Assembly (NCBI RefSeq): GCF_036289405.1
Contig: NZ_JAYFFI010000003.1
Location: forward strand, 1 to 64,000
Source of the DNA: Pseudoramibacter faecis
GTDB lineage: Bacteria; Bacillota; Clostridia; Eubacteriales; Eubacteriaceae
DNA: 64,000 bases
Reading direction: 5' to 3'
Every line of letters starts with the position of its first letter. Position 1 is the first letter of the stretch. A model generated the notes under the pieces. The model was given only the letters and a program-made list of their open reading frames with translations, made no database searches and was not told the DNA's origin. The position numbers and the translations under genes were made by a program. Shown here piece by piece: positions 1 to 8,365 of this stretch.

Positions 1-265
1 ATAAGCAGATCTGGACATTCCCATCGCTTTAATTAGAAGCCCCGGCGAGTACCTTTGAAACAAGCTCGTATTTTTCTTCTGCGGTCCAAACTTTGTCTTG
101 ATTTTTGTGTTTTAAAACATTGGGACCATTAGCATCTTCCAGTCTTGCCCACTTGCGGACAGTATTATGAAAGTTCTCTGTCTTGATGTTATCCGGGGTG
201 GCCGGCCATTTCCCCTGACGATATACTTCTACACATTTCCCCTTGAATTCATAACTGTATCGCAT
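1..265 (-). mobile_element. IS3-like transposase OrfA remnant at the window edge
   Basis: A 78-residue reading frame (29-265) resembles the helix-turn-helix OrfA of IS3-type elements: a Tyr-rich basic N-terminus (MRYSYEFKGKCVEVYRQGK), a TVRKW segment and a C-terminal AEEKYELVSKVLAGAS segment like those before the second OrfA helix-turn-helix. It stops early at TAA (29-31). In another frame, bases 1-28 read IKAMGMSRSAY, like the GISRSxYY start of IS3 OrfB, so OrfA and OrfB appear fused by a deletion or shift. The start has an AAGGAGGGTG ribosome site. I infer an inactive remnant; the rest lies outside the window. Confidence 0.55.
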
Positions 266-313
266 AAAAACACCCTCCTTACTGCTGCATTTTCATCTCC
301 GGTAAAGAGGGTG
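266..313 (-). terminator. Terminator after the acid-sugar operon
   Basis: The arms at 302-313 and 271-282 pair over 12 positions with one G-T pair. On the minus strand they are followed by five T (266-270). The hairpin lies 34 bases past the stop of the cyclase gene. The inner arm also carries the ribosome site of the IS3-like OrfA, so it may have come from the inserted element. Confidence 0.6.
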
Positions 314-346
314 CATATCATTTTTTAGTCGGGATTTTTGTTTGCC

Positions 347-1039
347 CTACGCTTCAATATCTGCGATGCACACCACCTGACTGGAATCCAAACCTTTAAT
401 GCGCAGCGGTGCATTGGTGAAAAACTTAATTCTAGCACCTTTGGGGATATCGGACAAATGCATGTCTTCAATCCCGGTGCAGAATTTACCGCTGTAATAT
501 CCCAGCAAATGACGATGGCAATCCGGCGGCAACTCCCCTTCCGGGCACTTGTCTGATGCCGATCCGATGGCAAGGAAATCCATCCCTATGGTTTTAAGAT
601 TTGGGAAGGTTTCCGTCAAATAGTCGCCGGCTGACGGTGCAATAAAAGCGCCTTCATTCTGGTAAATATTTTGATCGGTGTCACGGTATTGTTCCAGGCC
701 GGTCCGAATCAATGCGCAGGATACCGTCGACAAAATATCGGCAAAGGGTTCGAGATCCTCTTTATAGATGCCTTCTGCAGGTTCTTTGGGGATTTCAAGC
801 AGCGCCACTTTGGTATGTGTAAAATATTCGATGGGCAGTTCGTTAATGGACAGCCCGTCTTTCACAAAGTGACGCGGCGCATCCATGTGCGTGCCAAAGT
901 GATTCGGCAGCTCCGAAACAAAACTGCAGAACGGGCAATCGTCCGAAACGTCTGTGCACTGTGTGGTCTTTACCACCGGTTCTCCTGGCCATGCGTAACC
1001 ATCGGGATCCAAAATGTGTGATAAGAATCGAAATGCCAT
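347..1039 (-). CDS. Cyclase/arylformamidase-family metal-dependent hydrolase
   Basis: A 230-residue protein of the cyclase family (Pfam PF04199 type, which includes kynurenine formamidase and isatin hydrolase). The family metal-site motif is visible near residues 48-58 as HFGTHMDAPRH, with a later CHRHLLGYY segment. Family members hydrolyse amide or cyclic amide/ester bonds in small molecules with a divalent metal. The start at MAFRFLSH has a clear AGGAGG site eight bases upstream. It is the last gene of a four-gene operon with a GntP permease, a DUF1537 kinase and a 3-hydroxyacid dehydrogenase. I infer that it opens a lactone or amide of an acid sugar; the true substrate is unknown. There is no tryptophan-catabolism gene nearby to support a kynurenine role. 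Confidence 0.8.
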   Translation of the reverse strand: MAFRFLSHILDPDGYAWPGEPVVKTTQCTDVSDDCPFCSFVSELPNHFGTHMDAPRHFVKDGLSINELPIEYFTHTKVALLEIPKEPAEGIYKEDLEPFADILSTVSCALIRTGLEQYRDTDQNIYQNEGAFIAPSAGDYLTETFPNLKTIGMDFLAIGSASDKCPEGELPPDCHRHLLGYYSGKFCTGIEDMHLSDIPKGARIKFFTNAPLRIKGLDSSQVVCIADIEA

Positions 1040-1070
1040 AATTTTTCCTCCTGATTTATAATAAATTCAT

Positions 1071-2453
1071 TTAAAACAATCCAGGCAGAACACCTTGAAA
1101 CAAACTTATAATGATCACGCAGATAATCGCAGTGACCGATGCGATTGTTCCACCAGCCGTATAAATTTTTATCGTATCCTTTACACTAAACCGGCCAAAT
1201 CGGTTAATCACCCAAAAACCCGAATCGTTTGGCAAAGATAAACCTATACCGCCAGCACAAATTGCAATGGCAACCAAAACAGGCGACACGTTTGGCATGC
1301 CAGAAATAACAGAAGCAAAAATTGCCGACGTTGTTACCAGTGCCACTGTCGTCGAACCTTGTGCTGCCCGAAGCACCAAACTGACGGCATAAGCCATCAA
1401 CAAGATAACAATGGTCGACCCGCTTACCGCTCCCATCATGCCATTTGTCAAACCTTTGCCAATGCCTGAATTGGTAATAATCTGTCCGAATGCACCGCCA
1501 GCACCGGTTATTGCTAAAATAGAACCCGCCTGTGTCGTTGCCTTTGTTACCAAATCGTCAAAACTTTCTTTCAGATATTTTCTTAGGCAGAAAAGAGAAA
1601 CCAAAACACCGATCAAAAGTGCAATATTTTTGTTGCCGACGAAAGCAAAAAGTGTGTAAACAACACTCTTCTCTGGAAAAACCATTGTAATAATGGTTCC
1701 CGCCAAAATAATCAGAATCGGTAAAATAATCAGAAAAATTCCCAGTTGTCCTGAAGGCTGCTCGTCGCGGCTGTTTTCCAGCACAACGCTGTCTGTTGAT
1801 TCGTCTTCAAAAGTCTGAGCAAAGTCATCTCTAAACTCTGGACGCCGTCCGAGCATCTTTCCATAGGCGATGCCCCCGACAAGCGTAGCCGGAATGGAAA
1901 CAATAATTGAATATAAGAGAAAGAATCCAATATTCAATCCCATCGTTCCAGCAACTGCAACCGGCCCCGGTGTCGGAACGACCATCGCATGGGTCGTGAT
2001 TAATCCCACGGCAAGGGCACAAACCAATGTCGCGAAAGGAATTTTCCCTTTTCTCGAAATAGATTTTACCAAGTTAACCAGAATGATAAATGCAGCATCG
2101 AAAAAGACCGGAATGGAAACAATATATCCTGTCATATTGATGGCTAATGCGGCGCGTTTTGTTCCCGTTTTCTTCAACAAAAGTGCCGCGATCTGCTCTG
2201 CACATCCCGTCACATGAAGAATTTCACCAAGAATAACGCCCAAAATAATGAGAATCCCGATGGACTCCATCGTACTGCCAAAGCCAGCCGACAAACCCTC
2301 GGCAATTTTCCCGGGGGCCATGCCGGATAATCCTCCCATGATGATGCCACCAAAAAGCAATGCCAAAAATGGATGCAAACCAAACTTAATAATAGTTATT
2401 AAAACGAAAATCAAAGCGACCAAAAAAGCTACAATCAACACACTTAAATTCAT
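1071..2453 (-). CDS. GntP-family gluconate/acid-sugar permease
   Basis: A 460-residue, very hydrophobic protein with about twelve membrane segments and GntP-family features: the N-terminal FGLHPFLALLFGGIIMGG region, a TTHAMVVPTPGPVA segment in the first half, and AAQGSTTVA and LPNDSGFWV near the C-terminus. GntP proteins import sugar acids by proton symport. I start at MNLSVLIV, which follows GGCGGAGAG, not at an in-frame upstream ATG with no ribosome site. The gene sits between the DUF1537 kinase and the cyclase-family gene, so its substrate is probably the acid sugar or derivative used by that operon, not necessarily gluconate. Confidence 0.9.
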   Translation of the reverse strand: MNLSVLIVAFLVALIFVLITIIKFGLHPFLALLFGGIIMGGLSGMAPGKIAEGLSAGFGSTMESIGILIILGVILGEILHVTGCAEQIAALLLKKTGTKRAALAINMTGYIVSIPVFFDAAFIILVNLVKSISRKGKIPFATLVCALAVGLITTHAMVVPTPGPVAVAGTMGLNIGFFLLYSIIVSIPATLVGGIAYGKMLGRRPEFRDDFAQTFEDESTDSVVLENSRDEQPSGQLGIFLIILPILIILAGTIITMVFPEKSVVYTLFAFVGNKNIALLIGVLVSLFCLRKYLKESFDDLVTKATTQAGSILAITGAGGAFGQIITNSGIGKGLTNGMMGAVSGSTIVILLMAYAVSLVLRAAQGSTTVALVTTSAIFASVISGMPNVSPVLVAIAICAGGIGLSLPNDSGFWVINRFGRFSVKDTIKIYTAGGTIASVTAIICVIIISLFQGVLPGLF

Positions 2454-2537
2454 CTCTCCGCCTATGCTTTCTGTATGGTTCTCCCATATCCTAAAACCCA
2501 AGCTTATCCACTGCCTCCCATATAAGCAGATAGCCCT

Positions 2538-3959
2538 TTACGCCATCAATTTTTCTGTCGCATCCCGAAGGGTTTCAATCCCCCCGACATTCCCCGGAAA
2601 AATCACATAAGGGGTCAGAGGGAATTTGCTTTCATCCCCGGTTTGCCAGACGGGAATTCCCGGCTCAATCTGCCCCAGCACATTCGCGCGCTGAACGGCC
2701 AGTGCTTTAGTGCCCACATCCGAGGAAGTGATCCCTCCCTTGGCGATAACGAAACTGGGAGCCACCGACAACCGGCCAACCAGGGACTGCACAGCATCTG
2801 AAATTTTAACAGCCAACCGCAAATCGTCTTCTTTATCGCCGGTATCCGCGGTGATCAGTTTTCGTGTGGTGAAAACGCAGGCCGTTCTTCCCGATTGAAT
2901 GATGGCTTCTTCCGCAGCGAGGCAACGATCCGTTTCTTTGGCAAAGGCTACATCGTCTTTAACCAGTGTTGCATCCAGTTCGACAAAATCGATGGCTGGA
3001 TTCTCTCTGAGATATTCAACCTGCTTGGTCGTTTTTTCCGTGTGGGACCCAACGATAATCACGCCGCCATTTGTCGTTTCCTGAACGACCATATCCTTGC
3101 GGGTGAGCAACGGCTGATCGCTGACGCCCCCCATCACCTTCACCAGTGCCGCGGCCGAGCGAAACATGAAATTTTTCCCCTTGGCCATCGCCCGATAAAG
3201 CGCTACACAGAAGACCTTCACATCGCAATAATCGATCGCATTCAGTACAATTTTATTAAAGTCCGATACCTGCATCAACTGAGCTTCGATCGCGTCATAA
3301 CGGCAAGCTCTTAAATCATCGAGTGAAATACTGATGACGTCTGCCGCTTTAAAAGCCCCCCGCGTCTTTTCTTCGATATATTCTTTAATATCACTTTTGG
3401 TATAGCCAAAGGTTTTATCCTTGGCAAATTCCGTTTCCGCGGCAGGAATCAACTGATTGCCATCCTGCACATAATGCACATCGCCAATGGTGAAGCGGCC
3501 GCCTTCCTTGAAGAACGGGCACATGACTTCGCCGTCGATCGTTCGACCCGTATTCGTTTCGTAGGCCTTTTTGAGCAAAATCGTTTCCAGTGGATAATGG
3601 CCTCTGAGCGTTGAGTCGGACCGTGAAACATACAGATAATCCTTACCTGTTTCTTTTGCCACCGCATCGACTGTCACCGCGATTTCTTCGTGCGCCGCCG
3701 TGGTTTGTTCTGCCGTAAAACCGCGGGAATTTGTCAGAATATAAAATAAGTTATTGCTCTCTGCAAAGGCCTGTTCAACGGCGGGTTTCGTCCAATTCGT
3801 GTAAACCGAGATATCGTGAACGGTTTGAACGCCCGTAGGATCGTCGTCCAGGACGACAATTTTTTTCTGATTTTTAGCAATTTCAGCCTGAAGCAACGCA
3901 TCAACTGTGGTTTCGTCGACGGTTGGAAATGTCTTTAAAATTTTTGCGTCTAATGCCAT
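2538..3959 (-). CDS. Four-carbon acid-sugar kinase family protein (DUF1537, OtnK-like)
   Basis: A 473-residue, two-domain protein of the DUF1537 kinase family. The N-terminal domain has the conserved LDDDPTGVQT (about residue 37) and SRSDSTLRGHYP (about residue 112). The C-terminal nucleotide domain has KGGITSSDVG and FPGNVGG. Characterised members phosphorylate four-carbon acid sugars: 3-oxo-tetronate (OtnK), D-threonate (DtnK) or D-erythronate. The gene starts four bases after the upstream dehydrogenase gene. That pairing is the LtnD-OtnK arrangement, in which a tetronate is oxidised at C2 or C3 and then phosphorylated. The partner aldolase (OtnC) and isomerase (OtnI) are not in the operon. 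The exact substrate cannot be read from sequence. Confidence 0.88.
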   Translation of the reverse strand: MALDAKILKTFPTVDETTVDALLQAEIAKNQKKIVVLDDDPTGVQTVHDISVYTNWTKPAVEQAFAESNNLFYILTNSRGFTAEQTTAAHEEIAVTVDAVAKETGKDYLYVSRSDSTLRGHYPLETILLKKAYETNTGRTIDGEVMCPFFKEGGRFTIGDVHYVQDGNQLIPAAETEFAKDKTFGYTKSDIKEYIEEKTRGAFKAADVISISLDDLRACRYDAIEAQLMQVSDFNKIVLNAIDYCDVKVFCVALYRAMAKGKNFMFRSAAALVKVMGGVSDQPLLTRKDMVVQETTNGGVIIVGSHTEKTTKQVEYLRENPAIDFVELDATLVKDDVAFAKETDRCLAAEEAIIQSGRTACVFTTRKLITADTGDKEDDLRLAVKISDAVQSLVGRLSVAPSFVIAKGGITSSDVGTKALAVQRANVLGQIEPGIPVWQTGDESKFPLTPYVIFPGNVGGIETLRDATEKLMA

Positions 3960-3963
3960 GGTT

Positions 3964-4857
3964 TCAATCCGTCACTTTCTTAACTTCAACATCGGCCAAT
4001 TTTTCAAAATACTGGACGATGCCGCCATGATCGTCATCCATATGGCCGTGTACTTTCAGCGTCTGTAAAATTTCGTACAGCTGCGCCGAATACGGCACCG
4101 GCACATCCAAAGCGTGCGCCGTGTTCACCACGTTTTTAATATCTTTGTGGTTAATCGAGATCTTGCCTCCCGGATTGAAATTGCGATCGACAATCATCGG
4201 GATTTTGGCGTCTAGAACGGCAGAGCCAGCCAACCCGCCGCGAATCGCTTCATAAACCTTTACCGGATCGGCGCCGGCTTTCGTGCCCAGCACAAACGCT
4301 TCAGAAACCACCGCAATGGTGTTGTTCACGATGCACTGATTGACGAGCTTGGTCACAGACCCTGAGCCAACTTCCCCGATTAAAATTGCGGAATTTCCCA
4401 TAATGTCAAAATATGGCTTCATCGCGTCAAATGTCGTCTGAGAACCGCCGCACATAATGGCTAACGATCCGGCAATGGCTCCCGGTTCTCCACCGGATAC
4501 CGGCGCATCCATAAAGCTAACCCCAAAAGGATTCAAACCCTCTACGCAAGCTTTTGATTCGACCGGCGTGACCGAACTCATATCGCAAACAACCGCGCCC
4601 TTTTGCAGTGCTTTAGCCAGCCCCTCTTTGCCGAACAATACAGATTTTGAAATGTCACCGTTCGGTAAAATCATAATGATCACATCACAGGCTTTTCCAA
4701 TTTCTTCGTAGGTTCCCGAAACGGCACCGGCACCAACAACTTCCGCAACTGCAGCCCCGTTTATATCGTTGACCATCAGATCCACACCGGCCTTTAACAG
4801 ATTAAACGCCATGGGTTTTCCCATGATCCCCAAACCGATAAACCCAACTTTTGCCAT
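3964..4857 (-). CDS. NAD(P)-dependent 3-hydroxyacid dehydrogenase (HIBADH/LtnD/GarR type)
   Basis: A 297-residue beta-hydroxyacid dehydrogenase. The N-terminal Rossmann motif is GFIGLGIMGKPMA (residues 5-17). The substrate-binding DAPVSGGEPGA lies near residue 117 and the catalytic lysine is in GSVTKLVNQ near residue 170. A conserved NHKD follows. Members reduce tartronate semialdehyde or oxidise 3-hydroxyisobutyrate or L-threonate. Its position directly before a DUF1537 kinase favours an LtnD-like oxidation of a four-carbon acid sugar. It is the first gene of the operon. The ATG follows AGGGGAGGAC, and a near-consensus promoter lies 58-86 bases upstream. Confidence 0.88.
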   Translation of the reverse strand: MAKVGFIGLGIMGKPMAFNLLKAGVDLMVNDINGAAVAEVVGAGAVSGTYEEIGKACDVIIMILPNGDISKSVLFGKEGLAKALQKGAVVCDMSSVTPVESKACVEGLNPFGVSFMDAPVSGGEPGAIAGSLAIMCGGSQTTFDAMKPYFDIMGNSAILIGEVGSGSVTKLVNQCIVNNTIAVVSEAFVLGTKAGADPVKVYEAIRGGLAGSAVLDAKIPMIVDRNFNPGGKISINHKDIKNVVNTAHALDVPVPYSAQLYEILQTLKVHGHMDDDHGGIVQYFEKLADVEVKKVTD

Positions 4858-4914
4858 TTTTGTCCTCCCCTATTTTTTAAAGTATTTTAGAGATAGATTA
4901 CATCTGATAGCATC

Positions 4915-4943
4915 ATTATATAGTATACCGGTATATCGGTCAA
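4915..4943 (-). promoter_or_regulatory. Promoter of the acid-sugar operon with a palindromic operator in its spacer
   Basis: On the minus strand TTGACC (4938-4943) and TATAAT (4915-4920) are exactly 17 bases apart. The spacer holds the perfect 12-bp palindrome TATACCGGTATA (4924-4935). Its position means a bound repressor would block RNA polymerase. GntR-family regulators often control acid-sugar genes through sites of this kind, but no regulator gene lies in the operon. Confidence 0.8.
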
Positions 4944-5111
4944 GTGTTTTTAAAATATTGTCATCATATCGTTGCCAATACTTTCAGAAAATTTATCAAG
5001 GTCATAAGGCAAGTTTCTTTAGATAATTTAATCAATAAAAAACAGTGACTCTTTCTTGATTTGCTGTATTATAACTTTCGTTTAATTGTTTTAATTAAAA
5101 AAGTGCCAAAA

Positions 5112-5837
5112 TCATTTTATTTTCTTTTGAAATACAGCCACTCCAAAAAATGGACAAAGCTCAATTGTCTTTACTAATTTTAATGCTGTATGTTCTGCCC
5201 AACTTTCAACTTCTTTGATAGAGTAGAACCAGTTATCTTTTGGACTGTTTTCCCGCATATCATTCACTGTATATACTTCACTGTCTACAAGATAAGGTTC
5301 AATATCCTTTATATATATTTCATCTGGAGTCGTTTCTTTGAGAAGATACCTATAAACCTTATCAAACCGTTCAGGATCATCTTCCGGATCAAATAAAATC
5401 ATGGTATCACACAAAAAGAAATATCCATCTTGTGCAAGCACTTCTGAAATGTTTTTCAAAGCTTTTTCTTTGTCATCCCATGGCACCTGATGAAATGCCA
5501 GCATACTGATAATTTTATTAACCCTATCTTTATAGTTTAAATTCTCAAAACTTCCTTGAATATATTTTATATTCTTTCCTCCGCTACGATTTGCGGCTTC
5601 TTTTAAATTATCAGAATTTGGTTCAATCCCAATTACCTCACCTGAAAAATTACTACATACTTTTAAAAAGTTCCCCCAACCACAGCCAAGATCTATTACT
5701 TTATCCGTTTTCTGTAATTTGGCTAATTCAAGTATAAGATTAACTAAATCTGGTTTGCTTTCATAAGTTTGTCTGCCATCAGGACTAACTAATTTATGAA
5801 TATATTTATTTAATATTGCCGTCCAATTGGCTTTCAC
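5112..5837 (-). CDS. Class I SAM-dependent methyltransferase
   Basis: A 241-residue methyltransferase. The SAM-binding motif I is VIDLGCGWGNFLKV near residue 47, followed by the acidic motif II VIGIEPNSDN, and motif IV-like IISMLAFHQVPW near residue 109. The start is GTG with AAGGAG eight bases upstream. It is visibly more AT-rich than the neighbouring genes and stands apart from the esterase gene upstream by about 110 bases, which suggests a separate origin. The substrate is unknown. The HQV segment after motif III is typical of ubiE-like or small-molecule methyltransferases. Confidence 0.75.
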   Translation of the reverse strand: MKANWTAILNKYIHKLVSPDGRQTYESKPDLVNLILELAKLQKTDKVIDLGCGWGNFLKVCSNFSGEVIGIEPNSDNLKEAANRSGGKNIKYIQGSFENLNYKDRVNKIISMLAFHQVPWDDKEKALKNISEVLAQDGYFFLCDTMILFDPEDDPERFDKVYRYLLKETTPDEIYIKDIEPYLVDSEVYTVNDMRENSPKDNWFYSIKEVESWAEHTALKLVKTIELCPFFGVAVFQKKIK

Positions 5838-5950
5838 ATTCTCATCTCCTTATTCAATATTTTTTCTAATTTTTAATAATATATCATTTTGCTAAAACTT
5901 TTATTTTTAATTTGATCTCTTCTCATTTCCTCTTTTATACTGCTATATGC

Positions 5951-6862
5951 TTATTTCAGTGCCGCAAAATACTCGCGCCGAACAGTCTTCGCCTCCGGCA
6001 CAAATTCCATTGCTCCCCAACAATGCATCATGCCCCTGCCAACATGTGCCTTAAGTGGCACGCCGTACTCCTTGCAAACTGCTTTCATGTCCGGCAGATA
6101 AGCGATCATAACCTCCCTTGTTCCATAAAAAACGTCAATTGATGGAAATCCGGTAAGATCACATAGAATAGGACTCAGCAAATATGCTTCGTCGCCTGTT
6201 GCCAGCACATGCGCTATGCGCTCAAAAAAGCGCGGTGGAATCATCACGTCCATCTTTTCTCGTTTTTTCATCTCTGCTTTTTGTGATTCACTCGGCGGCA
6301 CTTGAAGGCCCGGAGATTGCAGCACCAACTTTCCCGGAAGCGGCACATTCATTTGCTCGTGCTTTATATAAACACATAACGCCATCGCCTGACCACCGCC
6401 GGAGGACGTCCCGAAAAAGCGAATATCTGCCGCTTTATATCGTTCAAGCATTGCCTGATACACGCGTAGTGTGGATTGTACTGTCTCTGCAAGCCGATGC
6501 TCCGGCGCCATCGGGTACAGGGGAAACCACACTTCCGCATCACAGTTCTGTGCAATCTGTCCGCAGAGAATGATATCGCCGGGATCAGGCGGCAGAATGT
6601 AACCGCCTCCGAATAGATACAAAACACCTTTCTTCGGAGAAGATCTTTTGACCCGCACTGCATAACAGGTTGTCCCTCCAATATCCTTCGTCTCTATATG
6701 AAAATCCGACATTTTTTCGTAAGGAATTTTCAATGGTTTTTTCTGTTTTACCCTGTATCGTTCCAGCAGTTCATCAAATGCTGTTCCCTGTCTGTCTAAT
6801 CTCTTTTTTATGCCGGTCAGCCGAATCAGACCGCTGAGCATCTTGTACCGTATGCTTGGCAT
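5951..6862 (-). CDS. Alpha/beta hydrolase, hormone-sensitive-lipase-like esterase
   Basis: A 303-residue alpha/beta hydrolase. The oxyanion-hole segment is LYLFGGGYILPP (about residue 80), a variant of HGGG in which the His is replaced by Phe. The nucleophile elbow is FFGTSSGGGQA (about residue 150). An acid is in VFYGTREVM and the catalytic His is in GRGMMHCWG near the C-terminus. Members cleave short-chain acyl esters. The triad looks complete, so this copy should be active, unlike the two hydrolase pseudogenes at 11189-11873 and 13295-14034. Confidence 0.78.
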   Translation of the reverse strand: MPSIRYKMLSGLIRLTGIKKRLDRQGTAFDELLERYRVKQKKPLKIPYEKMSDFHIETKDIGGTTCYAVRVKRSSPKKGVLYLFGGGYILPPDPGDIILCGQIAQNCDAEVWFPLYPMAPEHRLAETVQSTLRVYQAMLERYKAADIRFFGTSSGGGQAMALCVYIKHEQMNVPLPGKLVLQSPGLQVPPSESQKAEMKKREKMDVMIPPRFFERIAHVLATGDEAYLLSPILCDLTGFPSIDVFYGTREVMIAYLPDMKAVCKEYGVPLKAHVGRGMMHCWGAMEFVPEAKTVRREYFAALK

Positions 6863-7233
6863 TTTATCGTTGTCTCTCCTCTTTTTCTTTCATCCATAAG
6901 CAACTTCCATCTATTGCACTGCATTTTTATCGTCCACAAAAGCAAACCGACCAGCATTTACGTATTTCCCTCGTTGATCCCTCCAGCGCCACCGCACGGA
7001 TTAAAAGCGGTTCCAGACAGATTCAGACTCTCCGCCGCCACCAAACCGAGTAGCAAAGCTCCCAAATACCGCTTGGGATACTCTTGACAAAATTGCCAAC
7101 AAAAAAATTTCTCGGTGGATTTTCCTATCCGGTTTCTTTTCGTCTCGAAGTCATAATCCAGTCGAAAACAAATACGCCCCGTCGCCGGAGCAAAAACAGC
7201 TAATGACATATTTCACAAAAGAGCCTCCTTCGC
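6863..7233. other. 371-bp gap with no recognised gene
   Basis: An 83-codon minus-strand frame (6958-7209) has no recognisable family. A strong AAGGAGG site (7225-7231) stands before a GTG (7213-7215), but that frame stops after 21 codons. This suggests a gene destroyed downstream of the membrane methyltransferase. Confidence 0.4.
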
Positions 7234-8025
7234 TTATTTCTTTCCAACCAACAGCGCCGAACCGGAAAGTCCCAGCCATCGCGACTCCGTTTTGCCAATG
7301 AACATTCCGTTAGTCGTATCGATCAGCTCCGCTTTTTCGTACCCCATATCCTTCAGTTTGCCGATAAAGGACTGCATATCTCCGTATCTCGCTTTTGAAA
7401 AAAGATCGTGGATGGCAAAAGTGCCGCCCCTTTTTAAAGTCCGGAGCGTCTCCAGCAAAATAGCCTGTCTGTCGTTGCTTGGGATATTGTGGTAAACATA
7501 ATTGCTGGTGACCGCATCAAAAGTCTCATCTTCAAAATCCAGCTTCAGCGCATTTCCCTGGGCAAAGGATACATTCCTCACACTTTCGGCTGCTGCATTG
7601 CTCTCACACAGCGCCTTGCTGAAGGACGCATATTCTCTGCCCCAGCGATCTATACCGATCATTTTCGCCTTTGGATTGCGTTTTGCGCATGCAATCGTCA
7701 ATGCCCCGCTCCCACAGCCTATATCCAGCCCTATGCCACCTTCCGGGATATCGACATATTTCGACGAACCTTCCACAATCGTTTTGGCGAGTCTGCGTTT
7801 CCCATTGTAGTCAAAGACTCTGTGCAGAACAAACATCCAAGCAGAAAAAAACAGCAGAACAACTGTTCCAATCCCAAGGACAAACGCACAAATAATCCTT
7901 GCCGTTCCATGCAAAAACAGCTCCGTCACGCCAAACAACATAAAAAGTAAAAATGCAGCTACAGTTCCAGCGATCAGAACTTTTAACATTGATTTCGGAA
8001 CCCAATTTTTGTAATCTGGTTTCAT
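7234..8025 (-). CDS. Membrane-anchored class I SAM-dependent methyltransferase
   Basis: A 263-residue protein with two N-terminal membrane segments (about residues 13-33 and 40-62), then a methyltransferase domain. Motif I is GLDIGCGSGALTIA (about residue 98), motif II MIGIDRWG, and motif IV AVTSNYVYHNIP. The ATG follows AAGGAGGTAACAGAA, and that ribosome site overlaps the stop of the GNAT pseudogene upstream. The two were therefore once translationally coupled in one operon with the methyltransferase at 8362. The substrate is unknown; the membrane anchor suggests a lipophilic acceptor. Confidence 0.78.
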   Translation of the reverse strand: MKPDYKNWVPKSMLKVLIAGTVAAFLLFMLFGVTELFLHGTARIICAFVLGIGTVVLLFFSAWMFVLHRVFDYNGKRRLAKTIVEGSSKYVDIPEGGIGLDIGCGSGALTIACAKRNPKAKMIGIDRWGREYASFSKALCESNAAAESVRNVSFAQGNALKLDFEDETFDAVTSNYVYHNIPSNDRQAILLETLRTLKRGGTFAIHDLFSKARYGDMQSFIGKLKDMGYEKAELIDTTNGMFIGKTESRWLGLSGSALLVGKK

Positions 8026-8030
8026 TTCTG

Positions 8031-8365
8031 TTACCTCCTTTGCGTTTCTCTGATCAAATCATACATATGGAATCCTTCCCCGCCATTTCTCACTCTGTCC
8101 AGCTTCATCCCAAGATGCTCGTACCGCAGTCTCTTGTCTTTATCGTCTGTGTCCAAAATGACAGATACTTCTTTTTTGGTAGCAATATCATAATTGCATG
8201 GATATAGGTGAACATATTCTCTCTGGTTGAAATATATTTGATCAGCCCCTGATCCTCCTTATTGTATTTATAATCATAAAATGCATCTGCTATCTGATGC
8301 GAGATATTTGCCACCTCGGTTTTTGACAAGCCTTCCATCTTTTTCATAGGTATCTCTTTTTTCAT
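8031..8365 (-). pseudogene. GNAT-family acetyltransferase pseudogene (internal deletion plus frameshift)
   Basis: The N-terminal part reads MKKMEGLSKTEVANISHQIA and on to FTYIHAI (8365 to about 8195), typical of small GNAT enzymes. It then changes frame directly into a GNAT C-terminus: DIATKKEVSVILDTDD, RLRYEHLGMKL and GFHMYDLIRE, ending at TAA 8031-8033. About half the usual ~200-residue protein is missing at the junction near 8195, including the acetyl-CoA binding motif. The start overlaps the upstream methyltransferase stop as ATGA (8362-8365). I reassembled this by reading both frames; no functional enzyme can be made. Confidence 0.75.

Noticed and set aside
347..1039. Kynurenine formamidase (KynB) as a firm call
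   Set aside because: The motif fits the family, but the neighbours concern acid sugars and no tryptophan-catabolism gene is near.
2895..3314. 139-codon plus-strand frame opposite the DUF1537 kinase
   Set aside because: Antisense shadow; the minus strand carries all kinase motifs.
6958..7209. 83-codon minus-strand frame as a gene
   Set aside because: No family resemblance; its ATG is too far from the AAGGAGG site, which instead fits a 21-codon GTG frame. Kept only as a gap note.
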